The position numbers and the translations under genes were made by a program. The notes below the pieces were generated by a model, which was given only the letters and a program-made list of their open reading frames with translations, was not told the origin of the DNA and did no database searches. A stretch of 64,000 nucleotides of DNA from Aphidius gifuensis (lineage: Eukaryota > Arthropoda > Insecta > Hymenoptera > Braconidae), in assembly GCF_014905175.1 (NCBI RefSeq), contig NC_057790.1, positions 26,872,469-26,936,468 of the forward strand. Reading direction: 5' to 3'. Positions 26,601 through 38,198 of the stretch are shown one piece after another (within the stretch, counting starts at the first letter, position 1; every line of letters begins with the position of its first letter).

Positions 26601-28532
26601 TGAATAATAACATGCCTAGTGTATGAAAATGAGTGTCACCAGTATATGATGACACTGAAGAATCCTTTCCACTATAACGACCCATTTTTTAATTTGTTTA
26701 AAAATATATATTTAGTTAATTTATTTAATATCACTTTGCACTATTATTATAATTATTATTTATTAACAGTATTTTATTTGTTTTGTAATTTTTTTAAATT
26801 TATTCTTAAAGCTAGATGTTGTTGCGTTCGTTGACACACGAGTAATGTCATGTTGAAATTATGATTTTCCTTATTTATACATTTATTATTGTAACGTCAC
26901 TTTTTCGCAACGTCATTTTAATTTTTAATATATGATTGGCTAGTTTGTTGGAGGCTCGTTTTGATTATACCACTTTGACTTTTTCCCACTCTTTTTTTTT
27001 TTTTTTTACTTTTATCTTTATTTAAATTGATTCGACTTTTTTTATCGCGACGATGGTTGATTATTTATTTATCATAAACTCGTTTGAATAAACTTTCTTT
27101 ATAATAATTTTATATATTTTTTTAAAAATTATTATAACTATTTAACAACTTGTTAAGTAAATTTTTTTTATTGAGGAAAAAATTTATATAACAAATAAAT
27201 TTTTCTATCATTTAAAAATTGATTTTTAAATATTTTTTTTTCTTTATTTAAACAATATATTAATTCTGGAATTTTTTATTTTAAAATTTAATCTTTTTTT
27301 GGGTTTAATTTAATCAAATTGATTTAATTTAAAAAAAAAAATTATCAATTAATTTTTTAGCTATATTAACAGCTGTTTTTCTGAATCGAAATTTGTTTTT
27401 TTTTTTCGAAATAAATTTTGTTTTTGTTAAAATTTATTTTTCGTTATAATTTTTTTAAAAGTTTACATAAGTCATATTGGAATTTTGATAAATTTCTTAT
27501 CACTAAATTAATAAAGATTGTGATATTATTTCAACAAGTATTTTTTTTTTAATTTTTTTGGCACGTGACAAAGTCGAATTGTCGCCAAAAGATATTCGCC
27601 TGAGACTTGTCGTATATATCTCCACGTAAATCTAATAAAAAAAAAGACCTCGTGATTAACAAATTAAACTATTAATAATTTATATAACTATAGTATTTAT
27701 AATTAGCATTAAAATAACTGCATCCGACTAATTAAATTTAATATTGATAATTTTTTTTATTTTTTTTAAATTTCGATTCAATTCATTTCTTAATTTTTTT
27801 TTTCTTTAAAAAAAGGGGCTATGGAATATTACAATTTTTTGTAAAATTAATCAATGTTTACTTTTTTAATTTTCATTAATTTCATTATTTATTGCAAATT
27901 TATAATCGACCTCATAAAAATTCTACTAGAGTACGTTGGCTTTTATCAACAATGGACTTTAATCACTGATATTTTTTACACTCTTAAGTAGACTTTTGTC
28001 TTGAATTAATTTTTGTTTTTATTTTTTTTTATTAAAAGACAAATATCAACAACAACAGCTTGAACTTTGTCGAAAAAAATAAATAAATGAAAAACCGCGT
28101 AATAAATTTTAAACAGTGTAAAAAACAAAATTAAATTGCAAATTTATTTAATTTTTTGTTTTATCAACAATAAATCATTCAAAAAAATATATTTTCAATT
28201 TTTAAAATCAATTAACAATAACAATTTATTTTTTTTTATAAACAAACAAATTTAAATTACATCAAAAATATTTTGCAACAAAATTTATCGAATAATTTAA
28301 AATCTAATTAGAATTTTTAATTGTTAGAATTTTTCTTTATAAATGAATGTCTAATTACACAATTTAAAAATCAAATCGAAACTATAAATAATTTTTTTTT
28401 CAACTTACCAATTGATTTCATTGAGTAAAATTTAAAAATACTAGTTTTTCTTTTCATATCCTGGATGTCATGATCCATTGTATCATACTCCTTGTGTTCA
28501 TTAAAACTATCTTCCATTTCAGCTGTTTCCAT
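23629..28532 (-). CDS. Glycerol kinase-like FGGY protein with altered active-site motifs; two alternative first exons
   Basis: Common exons 26402-26323, 26177-25919, 25819-25602, 25507-25295, 25217-25107, 24956-24700, 24637-24432, 24269-24123, 24030-23944 and 23726-23629 join to first exon 26685-26616 (581 aa) or 28532-28409 (599 aa); both enter at the same phase. The fold is glycerol kinase throughout: [73 protein letters not shown], and a hydrophobic C-terminal anchor as in animal GK. Active-site motifs are altered: DQGT is DVGT, the GDQ carrying the catalytic base is GNQ (Asn284), TYGTG is TYRSG, and DGGM is DGRM. Active GK makes glycerol-3-phosphate from glycerol and ATP; this product may be inactive. 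The 26616 boundary needs a GC donor. Confidence 0.88.
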
Positions 28533-31432
28533 TTTATAATTTAATCAATTTCCACCTGAATTATTCAATAAACAAATAATTAATTACTTCACTTGTCTAC
28601 ACAACACATTGCTTCGAAAAAAAAACAAATTTAAATTTTTACAAATGAATGATTATACTTTTCAATTAAAACAAATTTTAATTAATAAAATTCAACCACG
28701 TTTTTTTCTTTCCTTAATTTTGAACAACCCAAATAAACAATTTAAAAAAAAAAAAAAAACAACTTGTCAATGATAGAGTCATTTAAATAATATGCAAAAT
28801 AATAAAATAATAAAATGAAGCATACAGTTGGCTCAACCAACATCATCAATTTAATTGTGTCTTATTTTCATGGTCATATCTAAAGTTAGGTCACAAATAA
28901 TCACCCAACAATCTTCATTAAATACTTTTCCTCATCAATTTTTTTTTTTTTATTATTTAAAAATATAAAAGTCCACAATTTTTTTCTGAATGAAATAATT
29001 TTATATTTTACATGTAAATTAATTTAAAAAAAAAATAATATTTATCCTTGAAAATAACTAACATCACGTCTTTATGATAATTCAATTAATTAAAAAAATT
29101 AATAAATAAATAATTACATAATAATTATAGTAAAAACAATACCCAAAAAATAAATATAAATTTTTTTTTTTAATGTTTTTGTCTGAGTTGTTAATTACGT
29201 TGATAAAATAAAGACAAAATAAATATTATAATCAGTTTTGTTTTTTAAATTGAAAAAAAATGCAAAAAAGGTAGTCATAGTCGATTCCACAGTATTGCTT
29301 TAATTAAGTAAATTATCGAATCGATGACGGTTTTTATTGTACTTGAGTACTGGACATGATGTGGTCTTTTTTAAGCTAGGCCGCATGATGCGTTGGTTCA
29401 CCTGGGAAGCATCGGACTACCGCTGGTTAAATCCAACAAATTTTATTATATAGTAACACAAGTCAACATCACCACGTGTGAGAAAACAATAATACCTCAA
29501 TTACAAATAATAACTATCATAAAAATATTACAAAAAAATTATACCAGTATTGATTGAACAATTGTCGAATTATTTCATCCGGTTAATGACAAATATATTG
29601 GCTCACTGATTTTTAACTAATATTAATTCGACTTTGTACTTTATTTTGATTATTTCCTATGTTATTTTATCATACGTAGCCATCTGGTGGTTTTAATTTT
29701 AAGCTGTATAACACCCGGGCTTTTTGACAGATGTAAACAATAATAATAAATTGTTAAACAACAACTGACATATGTTTAAATGACATGTGCAAAAATTATT
29801 AGTTTCTTTGCTATTTAAAGGTAGTTTTAAGTTTGAGTACTTTGATCATTACCTTGCACAATAATTATTGTTTGTAAATAATTATAAAAAATAATACATC
29901 ACAAGATATTTAAATGACAATTATATGTATTACTAGTTTTTTTTTATTTTTATTTTTTTTTGTTAGGTAATCATTTTAATTTTTTGACTTAGAGTTTTAA
30001 GAAAATATCGAGGTAAAATACTAAATTACATAAAATATTTATTTGTTTTTATAAAAATTGTTAATATTTTTTTAAATAAAGGGCTATTTAATAATAATAT
30101 TTATTTTTGTTTTAAATTATTAATTTAAATTCAAGATGTTTATTTATTTTTTGGAGTAAATTAAAAACTTGATAAATATTTGTCATTAATTTTATCAAAT
30201 AAATAACAATTAAATAAACAATTTAAACTTGTCAAATTGTTTATAAAATAAATTTTTATCTCAAGGTTTTTAATTTTACTTGACAACCCCTGTCAAATTA
30301 ATTCATTCAAAATATATCATGTTGACATTTGCGATGCAGTATTGTCACTTGTCACAGAAAAAAATCAAATAAATATTTAAATTAAACAAACCAACATGCT
30401 CGCGCACAAAAATATATATATATTTACTTTTTTATTATTAATAATAACAGTCAATACTGTAAACTAATTAATTATAAACAAACACTGTAAAAAAAAAAGC
30501 AAAAATAAAATCCATCGAAATTCAATTAAAACAATACCTTTTGCACTTGAAAAATGAAAATTAATTAGCCTAAATAATAGAAAAATTTATAATAATATAA
30601 AAAACAATAATTTTTTTTTTATTATTATGTCAATTTATTGTGAAATTATTTAACAAACTACTGCAGTTACTTTTACCTGCGCGAAATTTTTTTTGAAAAT
30701 ATTTTCTGCGCACTTTCGCGGCCATGTGTAATACATCATCCCCTGTTTGTTATTATTATTATTTATTATTATTTTTATAATTTTTAGATAAAGTTATAAA
30801 TTACCTATGAGATACACGTGTTTTTGTGTTGATTAAATTGATTAAAATGATGACTAAGGGTCGATTAAATGAAAGTAAAGGGTAAATATTTAAAAATATT
30901 TTTACCTGTGTGACACAAATTTAAGTTAAAAATAATAATTATTTAGTAATAAAAATATGTATATTATCGCGCCGTTTAAGACGCATACATTACAGGGGGA
31001 CACCGGGTCCAAGACTGATGAATTTTATGATGAAATGAAATCAGCTGATTTCATCAAAAACAACAAGTGTTAAAACATTGAAAAAATTATCTTTCGTATT
31101 TTAAATTTTACCGCTAAAATGCTGTAAAAATATAATTATTAATAATTAATAAATCCCATTGGCTAATTGTTTATCTTTCACAAATATTGATTAATTTTTT
31201 TTTATTATTTATTATTAATTAATTAATTAATTTGCTCCATTTTTGTTTTTATTTTTTTAGCTTCTTCAAGATGGTCATAGTGTCGCTTGAAGTTGTCAGA
31301 ATGTCAGCTAAAAAAAAAAAAAAAAAATACACCATGTGTTTTGATACTTTTGATAATTAATTTATTTATTGTGTATAAAAACCATGTGGTAGTTGGTTAA
31401 TAATTAATTTAATTGACTTAATTAAACTAATA
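28533..31432. other. Large AT-rich spacer upstream of glycerol kinase
   Basis: This stretch holds leader/promoter sequence for the distal glycerol kinase first exon and, at its right end, that of COA4. A GC-richer patch lies at 29330-29430. A 20-bp perfect palindrome lies at 31035-31054. I see no tRNA, no credible ORF and no mobile-element structure. Confidence 0.5.
31035..31054. promoter_or_regulatory. 20-bp perfect palindrome with central CAGCTG
   Basis: The sequence atgaaatcagctgatttcat equals its own reverse complement. It is centred on a CAGCTG E-box about 390 bp upstream of the COA4 start codon and next to a GC-rich patch (30968-31018). A dimeric bHLH or other protein site is plausible; function is inferred. 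Confidence 0.4.
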
Positions 31433-31718
31433 ATGAGTGATAATCAAAAAAATATAGAAAAAGAAGAAGAAATTGTTGATCCAGTTGAACAAATGTTAAA
31501 AAAAACTGGCTGTATTGATTTGCATTATCAAGTATTGGTAAATAATTAATATAAATTTGCATTGTATAACATGTTAGCAATATTATTAATAAATTTAAAA
31601 AATATTACAGGAGTGTAATTCAGAGAAAAAAGATTGGCGTTTGTGTAAAAAAGAAGTACAAGAATTTAAAGCTTGTATGACAAAATATCAAGAGCAACAA
31701 AAATTAAATAGATTCTAA
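31433..31718 (+). CDS. COA4: Cytochrome c oxidase assembly factor COA4 (twin CX9C protein)
   Basis: Exons 31433-31537 and 31611-31718 give a 70-residue protein. It carries the twin CX9C pattern of mitochondrial intermembrane-space proteins: CIDLHYQVLEC and CKKEVQEFKAC, with KDWRLCK between, matching animal COA4 (CHCHD8), which contains DWRQC at the same place. Such proteins are imported and oxidised by the MIA40 pathway, and COA4 supports complex IV assembly. The stop codon lies only 16 bp before the PTRH2 ATG and no promoter-like or poly(A) sequence fits between them, so the two ORFs very probably share one mRNA. Confidence 0.9.
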
Positions 31719-31734
31719 TTAAAAAGAAAAATAA

Positions 31735-32148
31735 ATGGGTGAATTGTTGAGTCGTTTAGTGTATTTGATAAAAAACGGAATGCCAAAAGAACCATATAAA
31801 ATGGTACTTGTTGTACGAACAGATATTCTAATGACCAAGGGAAAAGTAGCATCACAATGTTCACATGCTGCTGTCGAGTGCTTCAGCAAATCATCAAAAA
31901 ATATTATGCAAAAAAAAAATGTAGAATCATGGATGTTTTTGGGTCAGCCAAAGATTGTCCTAAAAATAAATAGTGAAGATTCAATTATTAAATTATCAGA
32001 TGATGCTAAAAAAATTGGACTTGTTACATCATTGATTAGAGATGCTGGAAGAACTCAGCTGGAGCCTGGAACAATATCTGTTCTTGGAATTGGACCTGGA
32101 CCTAATAGACTCATTGATAAAATTACCTCGCATCTTAAACTGTTGTAA
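31735..32148 (+). CDS. Ptrh2: Peptidyl-tRNA hydrolase 2 (Bit1/PTH2 family)
   Basis: This single uninterrupted frame encodes 137 residues. It has the PTH2 signatures KMVLVVRTDILMTKGKVASQ followed by CSHAA, then DAGRTQLEPGT near the C-terminus and GIGPGPNRLIDKIT. The enzyme frees tRNA from peptidyl-tRNA; the animal protein is mitochondrial or cytosolic. The N-terminal extension is short (about 20 residues) compared with vertebrate PTRH2, which has a longer hydrophobic leader. The ORF follows COA4 by 16 bp. The first ATG after the COA4 stop is this one, which suits reinitiation or leaky scanning on a dicistronic message. Confidence 0.93.
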   Translation: MGELLSRLVYLIKNGMPKEPYKMVLVVRTDILMTKGKVASQCSHAAVECFSKSSKNIMQKKNVESWMFLGQPKIVLKINSEDSIIKLSDDAKKIGLVTSLIRDAGRTQLEPGTISVLGIGPGPNRLIDKITSHLKLL

Positions 32149-33576
32149 TAAATTTGTGTCATTTTATTATTATGATTGATAAACAAAATAAATGTTAAAA
32201 AAAAGATAAAACTAGTTTTTTGTATTTTTTTGTAGTTAAATTGTAAAGAAAATATTTTAAATTATTGGAAATGAAATAATAAAGATTGGGTTTGATTAAA
32301 AATTATGTAATATATTTAAATAATTGATATTGGGTAAAATTAGATTTATTAATTAATAATTTATACTGATTATTATTATTTGATAATTTTTATAATTTAC
32401 GAGGTATTTATTTTATAAAACTAAATTCTACTTAATTCATTATTTTTTATTATTATTATTTTTTTATCACCAACAATTCTAAATTGCATGATTAGCCAGC
32501 ATTAATTTTAATTGTTTCATATAATTGTTATTAGTTAATTACAGGTCATTGTTGTAGAGTTAAAAAAGCCCAAGTGCCAAAGAAAAAAAAAAAAGTAAAA
32601 AGTTAAAATCAAAAGACGTTCATCAAATTTCTATGGCAATTTTTTCTAAAGATTTAGAAATTTTTTCTTCATGTAAAAAAAGAAACTGATGCCTTTTTGA
32701 TTTTGGTTGTGTAATTTTTAATAATTAAATAATAATTGTTTAAATAAAATACTGACTAACAAATTTTATTTAAGTAATTTTAAAGTAATCATTTTTTCGA
32801 ATTAAAAAAAAATATTTATACAGAGAAATATAGAAAATCCCAGCAACGCTAAATTGATTTATTGTTTATAAAAAAAACATAAACAATAGAAACTCATTTT
32901 AATTGTTTTAATTTGTTTAATAAATAATTGCCACAAAAAATTTCGACAATCTCATTTTAAAATCGAAATTATTTCTATAAAAAAAAAATAGCACTTGCAT
33001 CCTTTTAACTCTACAACAATGATGTATTTTACTTAGCTAATTTTCTAGTGTTCATTAATTTCTATTTTTAAAATATATAGATTATCTCAATGGACGTGAA
33101 GATAATTATTAATTAAAAATTAAATTTAAAACGAAATCTCATTATTTAAAATTCTTGAGCAACGACATTCTTTTTTTTTTTGTTTAAATTAAAACAAAAA
33201 AAAAAAAAACAATTTACTTGGGTAATTTATAATTAATAATCTCGTAAAATTAGAAAATTTTAATTTACATAATTTTTTTTTGCTGACAGACATAAAATGT
33301 GATAGTAATTTGAAAAATCTAATTTGCAAAAATTTTATAAATTGACAGTGCACAAGGCAATAAAATACCATTTGAAAAAAAAAAAAAAAAATGATAAAAT
33401 ATATGAATGGACGTGCAGAGGTACATCAGTCTCATATAAGCACGAGTTGATTTTGAAATTTTTAAAATTGTTTTTTAAAAATTAAAAAAAAAAAAGTTTG
33501 GCAAAATTACATCACACTCGTTTTAATTTATTTGTTGATATATACAACAATAAAAAAATTGTTTAAAATGAAATTT
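32149..33576. other. Convergent intergenic spacer (PTRH2 / GPR180-like)
   Basis: AT-rich spacer between convergent 3' ends. The phrase gttgtagagttaaaa at about 32551 recurs in reverse complement at 33004-33018 (tttaactctacaac), as parts of a loose inverted pair about 450 bp apart. The arms also share tgccaaagaaaa / aatagcacttgcat-type flanks only weakly. No gene seen. Confidence 0.4.
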
Positions 33577-35661
33577 TTATGCTAATATTTTACCGAGTTC
33601 TGGTGGCTCAACGTAATTATTTAAAATATGTGGAGCTTCATTAAACTCATCAAGCTCATCAGCATTGTCTGTGCCTTGTGCAAGTAAAAAATATTGTTCA
33701 CTTCGTGTTGGCCATAGTAAATGTGCCATCACACAATAGGCATAGCAATCAGCAGAATATGTTATTCCTAAATAATAGCAACGATTTATTATTAAAATTG
33801 CTTTGAGGGCTTTTTTTTTTTATGAAAAACTTACCAAGTAAAAATTTAAACCTCCACAGTGGACTTATTTGCAAAGCAATTATAGCAATTATTGGTAAAT
33901 AAATGAACCAGACAAGTGCTGATGCTCCAAAGTGAAGAAGAAAATTTAATTTTTGAGTATTATGCTCGTAAGTCATTGTATTACGAAGCTCAAAAATGAA
34001 CCAAATCATTATTGCACTTCGAAATAGTATCATGAACCATCCAGGCCATGTTTGGTACTCATCAATGTCCTCGACAATATCAACTTCAGTCTGTAAATTA
34101 TTTAAACAATATCTAGTTAATTTATCAATTTAAATTTAATTAGATAATTTATTAATTGATAGTTACCATGTTCCAAACATACAACAATATGTGAACAACT
34201 CCATAACAAAACCAAATGAAAAATACTAATGGTTTCCATGTGAGTTCGATTCTTGTAACTGCCCATCCTTTTGCCAATAAAAGTAGCAACAACATAAATG
34301 TTGTCTATAAAAATAATAATAATCAACTAATTAATATAATAACTATGTATATTGTTTAATTTTTATTGAATGTTATTATAAAAATAATTTAAAAAATAAA
34401 TAATTCAAATTTATAATAGAAAAGAGTATTATTATTTCGACAAAATATTTCTTGTTATTTTTTAAATAAATAATATAAAATAAAATTGAGACAATAATAT
34501 TATTTAAAAAACAAAAAATGTCTTGTTAATTTTTAAGTAAATAAATGGAAAACAATATTTGTATTTTTAAGAAATATCTGTTATTAATTGTTGAGTAAAT
34601 AAATAATTAAAAAATAAAAAAAAATATCATTATTTTTTAAAAATATCTTGTGAATTTTAAAATAAATAAAACAATTAATTAAATAAACAATAAAAAAAAA
34701 ACTTCATACCCTTGATAAAATATCAAAAATATCACCAGCAACTTCCAGCTGTTCATATCCAACTCCATCAAATGCAAATTTAACAACATGAATAAGTATC
34801 AAACATATTGCCAAAAATTCAAGTAACAAACTAGCAGTAAATAATCTGGTAACTGGATGTCTTTGCAATCTAACAGCATACAATTGTAATGGCACCAATA
34901 TAATATAACACAAAAAAAATAATAAATACAGTTCCAGGGTATTTTGACGATCATAAGAAAATTGATACGTCAAGCTATGTGAACCACTATTATTTGGATT
35001 TCCATTAACCAGCCATATATCATAATCAATATCTAAACTTTCATTGTACCATTCCCACTGGCATGTTTGTTTGTTACGATAACAAGCAACCAAACTGACA
35101 TATCGAAAACCAGGTTGTTTTTTAGTAATGACATATGTAAATTGATGATTTTTTATCACATTCCATGGTAAATCTTCATCTTGACATAATTTACCTTTTG
35201 GACATGGTATTTTTCTGTAAATTAAATTAAAAATTAATTAATTTATCTATTTATTTATTTGGATTATTTATTCATTACCTTAGTAAATCTTTTCCATCGA
35301 TATTACACTCAGAATCATATGAACTTTCGTTGATGTTTTTAAACATCAATTCACATGCTAATGTTTTATTTTTAATTGTTCTATTACCATAATATTGTAA
35401 AAACAAATTTCTATCAAGTACAGATAGTGTTATTTGTTTTGTTGTATTTTTTTTAGATGTTATATTACCAAATATATAGCCATATGAATCTTTTGGTGAA
35501 TGGATATCCATTTGTTGAAAACCATATTTATTTAAAAATCTAAAAAATTCATTTGTATTGAATGTACCACTTATATGAGTTGACTCAACAATTATTATTG
35601 ATAATAAATATATCAACAATAATAGTAATGTTGATTTAACGCTATTAAATATTAACAACAT
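33577..35661 (-). CDS. GPR180/TMEM145-family seven-pass membrane protein (intimal thickness receptor-like)
   Basis: Minus exons 35661-35279, 35214-34710, 34304-34167, 34090-33835 and 33767-33577 give 490 residues. A hydrophobic signal (about residues 10-26, LLLLLIYLLSIIIVES) is followed by a luminal/extracellular domain with HISGTF, IPCPKGKLC and NHQFTYVI motifs and several N-glycosylation sequons. About seven hydrophobic helices follow (for example LYLLFFLCYIILVPL, FMLLLLLLAKGW, IMIWFIFEL). The order and motifs match the GPR180/TMEM145 family, which has a GOLD-like luminal domain and a rhodopsin-like bundle. Human GPR180 has been linked to TGF-beta-type signalling and TMEM145 is less studied; I cannot decide which orthologue this is. 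It ends NYVEPPELGKILA. Confidence 0.85.
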
Positions 35662-36029
35662 CTTGTTTATTGTTTTTTTTAGTATTTTTTTAAGTGTTTA
35701 TTTGTTGCTGCGAATTTTTTTTATTGCAGCTTGTTATTTTTATCAGTATCTTACACTTAAACCACCACCCAGTACTTGCCAATCATACATTTTTAATTAT
35801 TTATTGTTTGTTTAACTAGAATCAATTTTTTTATTTGATAAACTTTGTTGTCATAGTATTTCTTACGAAATTTAATTTTTGTTCGAAATTTAGGTGTTTT
35901 TTTTTTTGTTTGTTTTGACAAGTTTTATTGTTGATGACACATTTGCACACATTTGACAGATGACAAGACTCCTGTCAATACCGTCAATATATCGACCAGT
36001 ATGTACATGCACCAATACCACTCACCAGT

Positions 36030-36140
36030 CACCAGTAGGGATGTGTGCGATAGTCACCGATATATTTAATGGCCGATATATATCGCAATATTATCGCCGA
36101 TATATTTTTTGACCACAATATATCGAGATCCGATATATTT
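36030..36140. repeat. CGATATAT-motif cluster
   Basis: The word CGATATAT or its complement ATATATCG occurs at least five times within about 100 bp (for example around 36057, 36072, 36099, 36118 and 36131), as tatcgccgatatatt-like units with internal dyads. It lies between the GPR180-like start and LRR copy A. It could be an old DNA-transposon end or a clustered protein-binding site. Confidence 0.45.
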
Positions 36141-36199
36141 TCTCTAGTCTTTTGATTATCAAAATTGCTCTTTAAATTCAAATAGCTCAAATAGTGCAC

Positions 36200-36511
36200 A
36201 GTCCACACATGGTTAAGATTCAATCAGCAATTTTTAACAAAGTAAGGCTACATACCACGTGGAGATTAACTTTATAAAACAGTTCTTTATACACAAAAAC
36301 TCAATTAAAGACATTTCTATTTAACAATTTGATTAGCGATTTAATATATACCATTTAATTTAAGTGCATCGAAAAATAGCAAAGTACAAAGTTCAATTAA
36401 TTGACAATTAATCAAGTATTTTCCATAAAACTTATCAAATTTATTCGAGGTTATAATAATCTATTAATTATTTTTATTCTTTATTTTGCAATAAAAAAAA
36501 TTAAATAAGAT
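36200..36511 (+). promoter_or_regulatory. Promoter of LRR copy A
   Basis: The sequence from about 36200 to the ATG aligns with the reverse complement of the region upstream of LRR copy B (57430-57790). Shared blocks are agtaaggctacataccacgtgg at 36240-36261, tacacaaaaactcaattaaagac, and ttttgcaataaaaaaaatta just before the ATG. The CACGTG at 36256-36261 is conserved in all four copies. Sequence conservation at this AT richness suggests function or recent duplication. Confidence 0.6.
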
Positions 36512-38198
36512 ATGAAGACGTATGAACAAGCTGAGATGGATAGACGAATTGAAATCCAATCGCTGATAAAAAAGTTGGAAATAGACGCTTTAAATACACA
36601 AATTGTAAGTTTTGAAATATTATATATTATATAATCAAAAAAATTATGGTTAATTAAATTAAAAACTAATAAATTTATTGTTTTCATATAGGCGGCCTCA
36701 TTGTCAACCAAATCACTTTTTCATTTTCTAATAACAAAAAAGCTAATAGAAGATACTGAAAAAGGTATTCAAGATTGCGATATTATTCCTGTAGAAAGAC
36801 AAAAAAATTTAAGAAAACTGCATAAAAGTCTTTTGTATAGGATGGATCCACTATTTCTTCGTGAACCACGACTCAAAAAAAGTAAGGAATAACAACAGAC
36901 TAATTTTCAATAATAAAATCAAAATTCTTTATTATCATTATATAATAATTATTATAAATACTAATGATAACATACTTAATTTATTTTTCAGTATGCAAAA
37001 ATAAGTCTAATGAGCTTCTTCTTTCATGCTTTACAAAGTATGCATTTCGGGCATCATCAGATGAAACACTAGATGATCTGAAATATCTAATTCAATTTTG
37101 TGGATATAATTTAACGTGTCTTCTAGTATCAGGATATTCTTTTTCTCAATTAATGCAATTGGTTAATACCAGTTGTCCAGGACTTAAAGGACTTAGTATA
37201 GCATTTGAAGAAATAAATGATCAGGGTTTTGAAAATGTTTTTTTTAATATGCATAAACTTGAAAATCTAAAGGTTACATGGAAATGTGAAAAATCAACGC
37301 TGCCAATGACTTTGGTCAAGTCAATAGAAGAATTGGGTGGAACTTTAAAAGATTTAACTCTTTTATGTAAATCGAAAGATGGTGTTTTCTTACCATATTC
37401 ATTGGCTTCGGTAAGTTTAATAAAAATTTTAATAAATATTATCATGTATGTAGAATAAAAAAATTTGATTTACGTTTTAATAAATTATTTATTTTTCAGC
37501 TATTTCCTGATCGATTTATCGCTTTAGAACATTTATGTGTATATAACTTTCGACTGAGTCAACGAGTAATTCAGTCGATAGGTGAAACAGAAAGTATAAC
37601 TGATCTAGAATTACTCCCGTTTGATGATCATCCAATGGTTAATCAAAAAATCAATATGTCTCCAATTGGGAATTTAAAAAATCTTAAATCATTAGATATT
37701 AGATGGAATTGCGGTGATTCAGATGAACTATTAATTAAACTCGGTGATAATGCTAAAAAATTAGAACAATTACATATACTTGGTACAAATATAACTGATA
37801 ATGGTATTTTCGCAGTCAAAAAAATGAGTCAATTGCAAAGTCTAACTCTTGGTTTAGACCATTTTGCTGAAAAGAAATTACAAAAAAAAAATAAGTACAT
37901 CACTGATAAATCAATTGAATGTTTATTTAATGAACAATTGAAGTATTTAGAATTATCAAATTGCACTAAAATTTCTAATAGATCAGTGATTAAACTTTTT
38001 GAAAATTTACCAAACCTATTATGCCTATCAATCAAAAAGACAAATGTTAATATTAAAGTTATCGAAGAATTATCTAAATCAACGAAATTTCATAAAGAAA
38101 AACTACATGTATATGTTTCTTTTAAAGATTTCAAGGGTAGTTTTAAATCATTATTGGCTTCACATAATATTGAGTTCGAGCCTCTATGTCAAGATTAA
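36512..38198 (+). CDS. Leucine-rich-repeat family protein, copy A
   Basis: Exons 36512-36604, 36692-36881, 36992-37410 and 37500-38198 join in frame to 466 residues. The N-terminal third is charged and helical (ITKKLIEDTEKGIQ; LFLREPRLKK). The rest is a repeat domain of the LRR ribonuclease-inhibitor/AMN1 style: NLKNLKSLDIRWN, KLEQLHILGTNITDNGI, LKYLELSNCTKISNRSV, NLLCLSIKKTNV. No F-box, transmembrane helix or signal peptide is visible, so an intracellular binding or adaptor role is likely but unproven. Exon structure and phases match copies B (55728-57428) and C (62237-63635). LRR proteins are expanded in some parasitoid wasps, including in venom; membership here is speculation, as no secretion signal is seen. 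Confidence 0.82.

Noticed and set aside
29360..29440. Possible tRNA gene (GC-richer patch with a B-box-like GGTTAAATCC)
   Set aside because: No acceptor-stem complementarity, A box or anticodon arm could be laid out.
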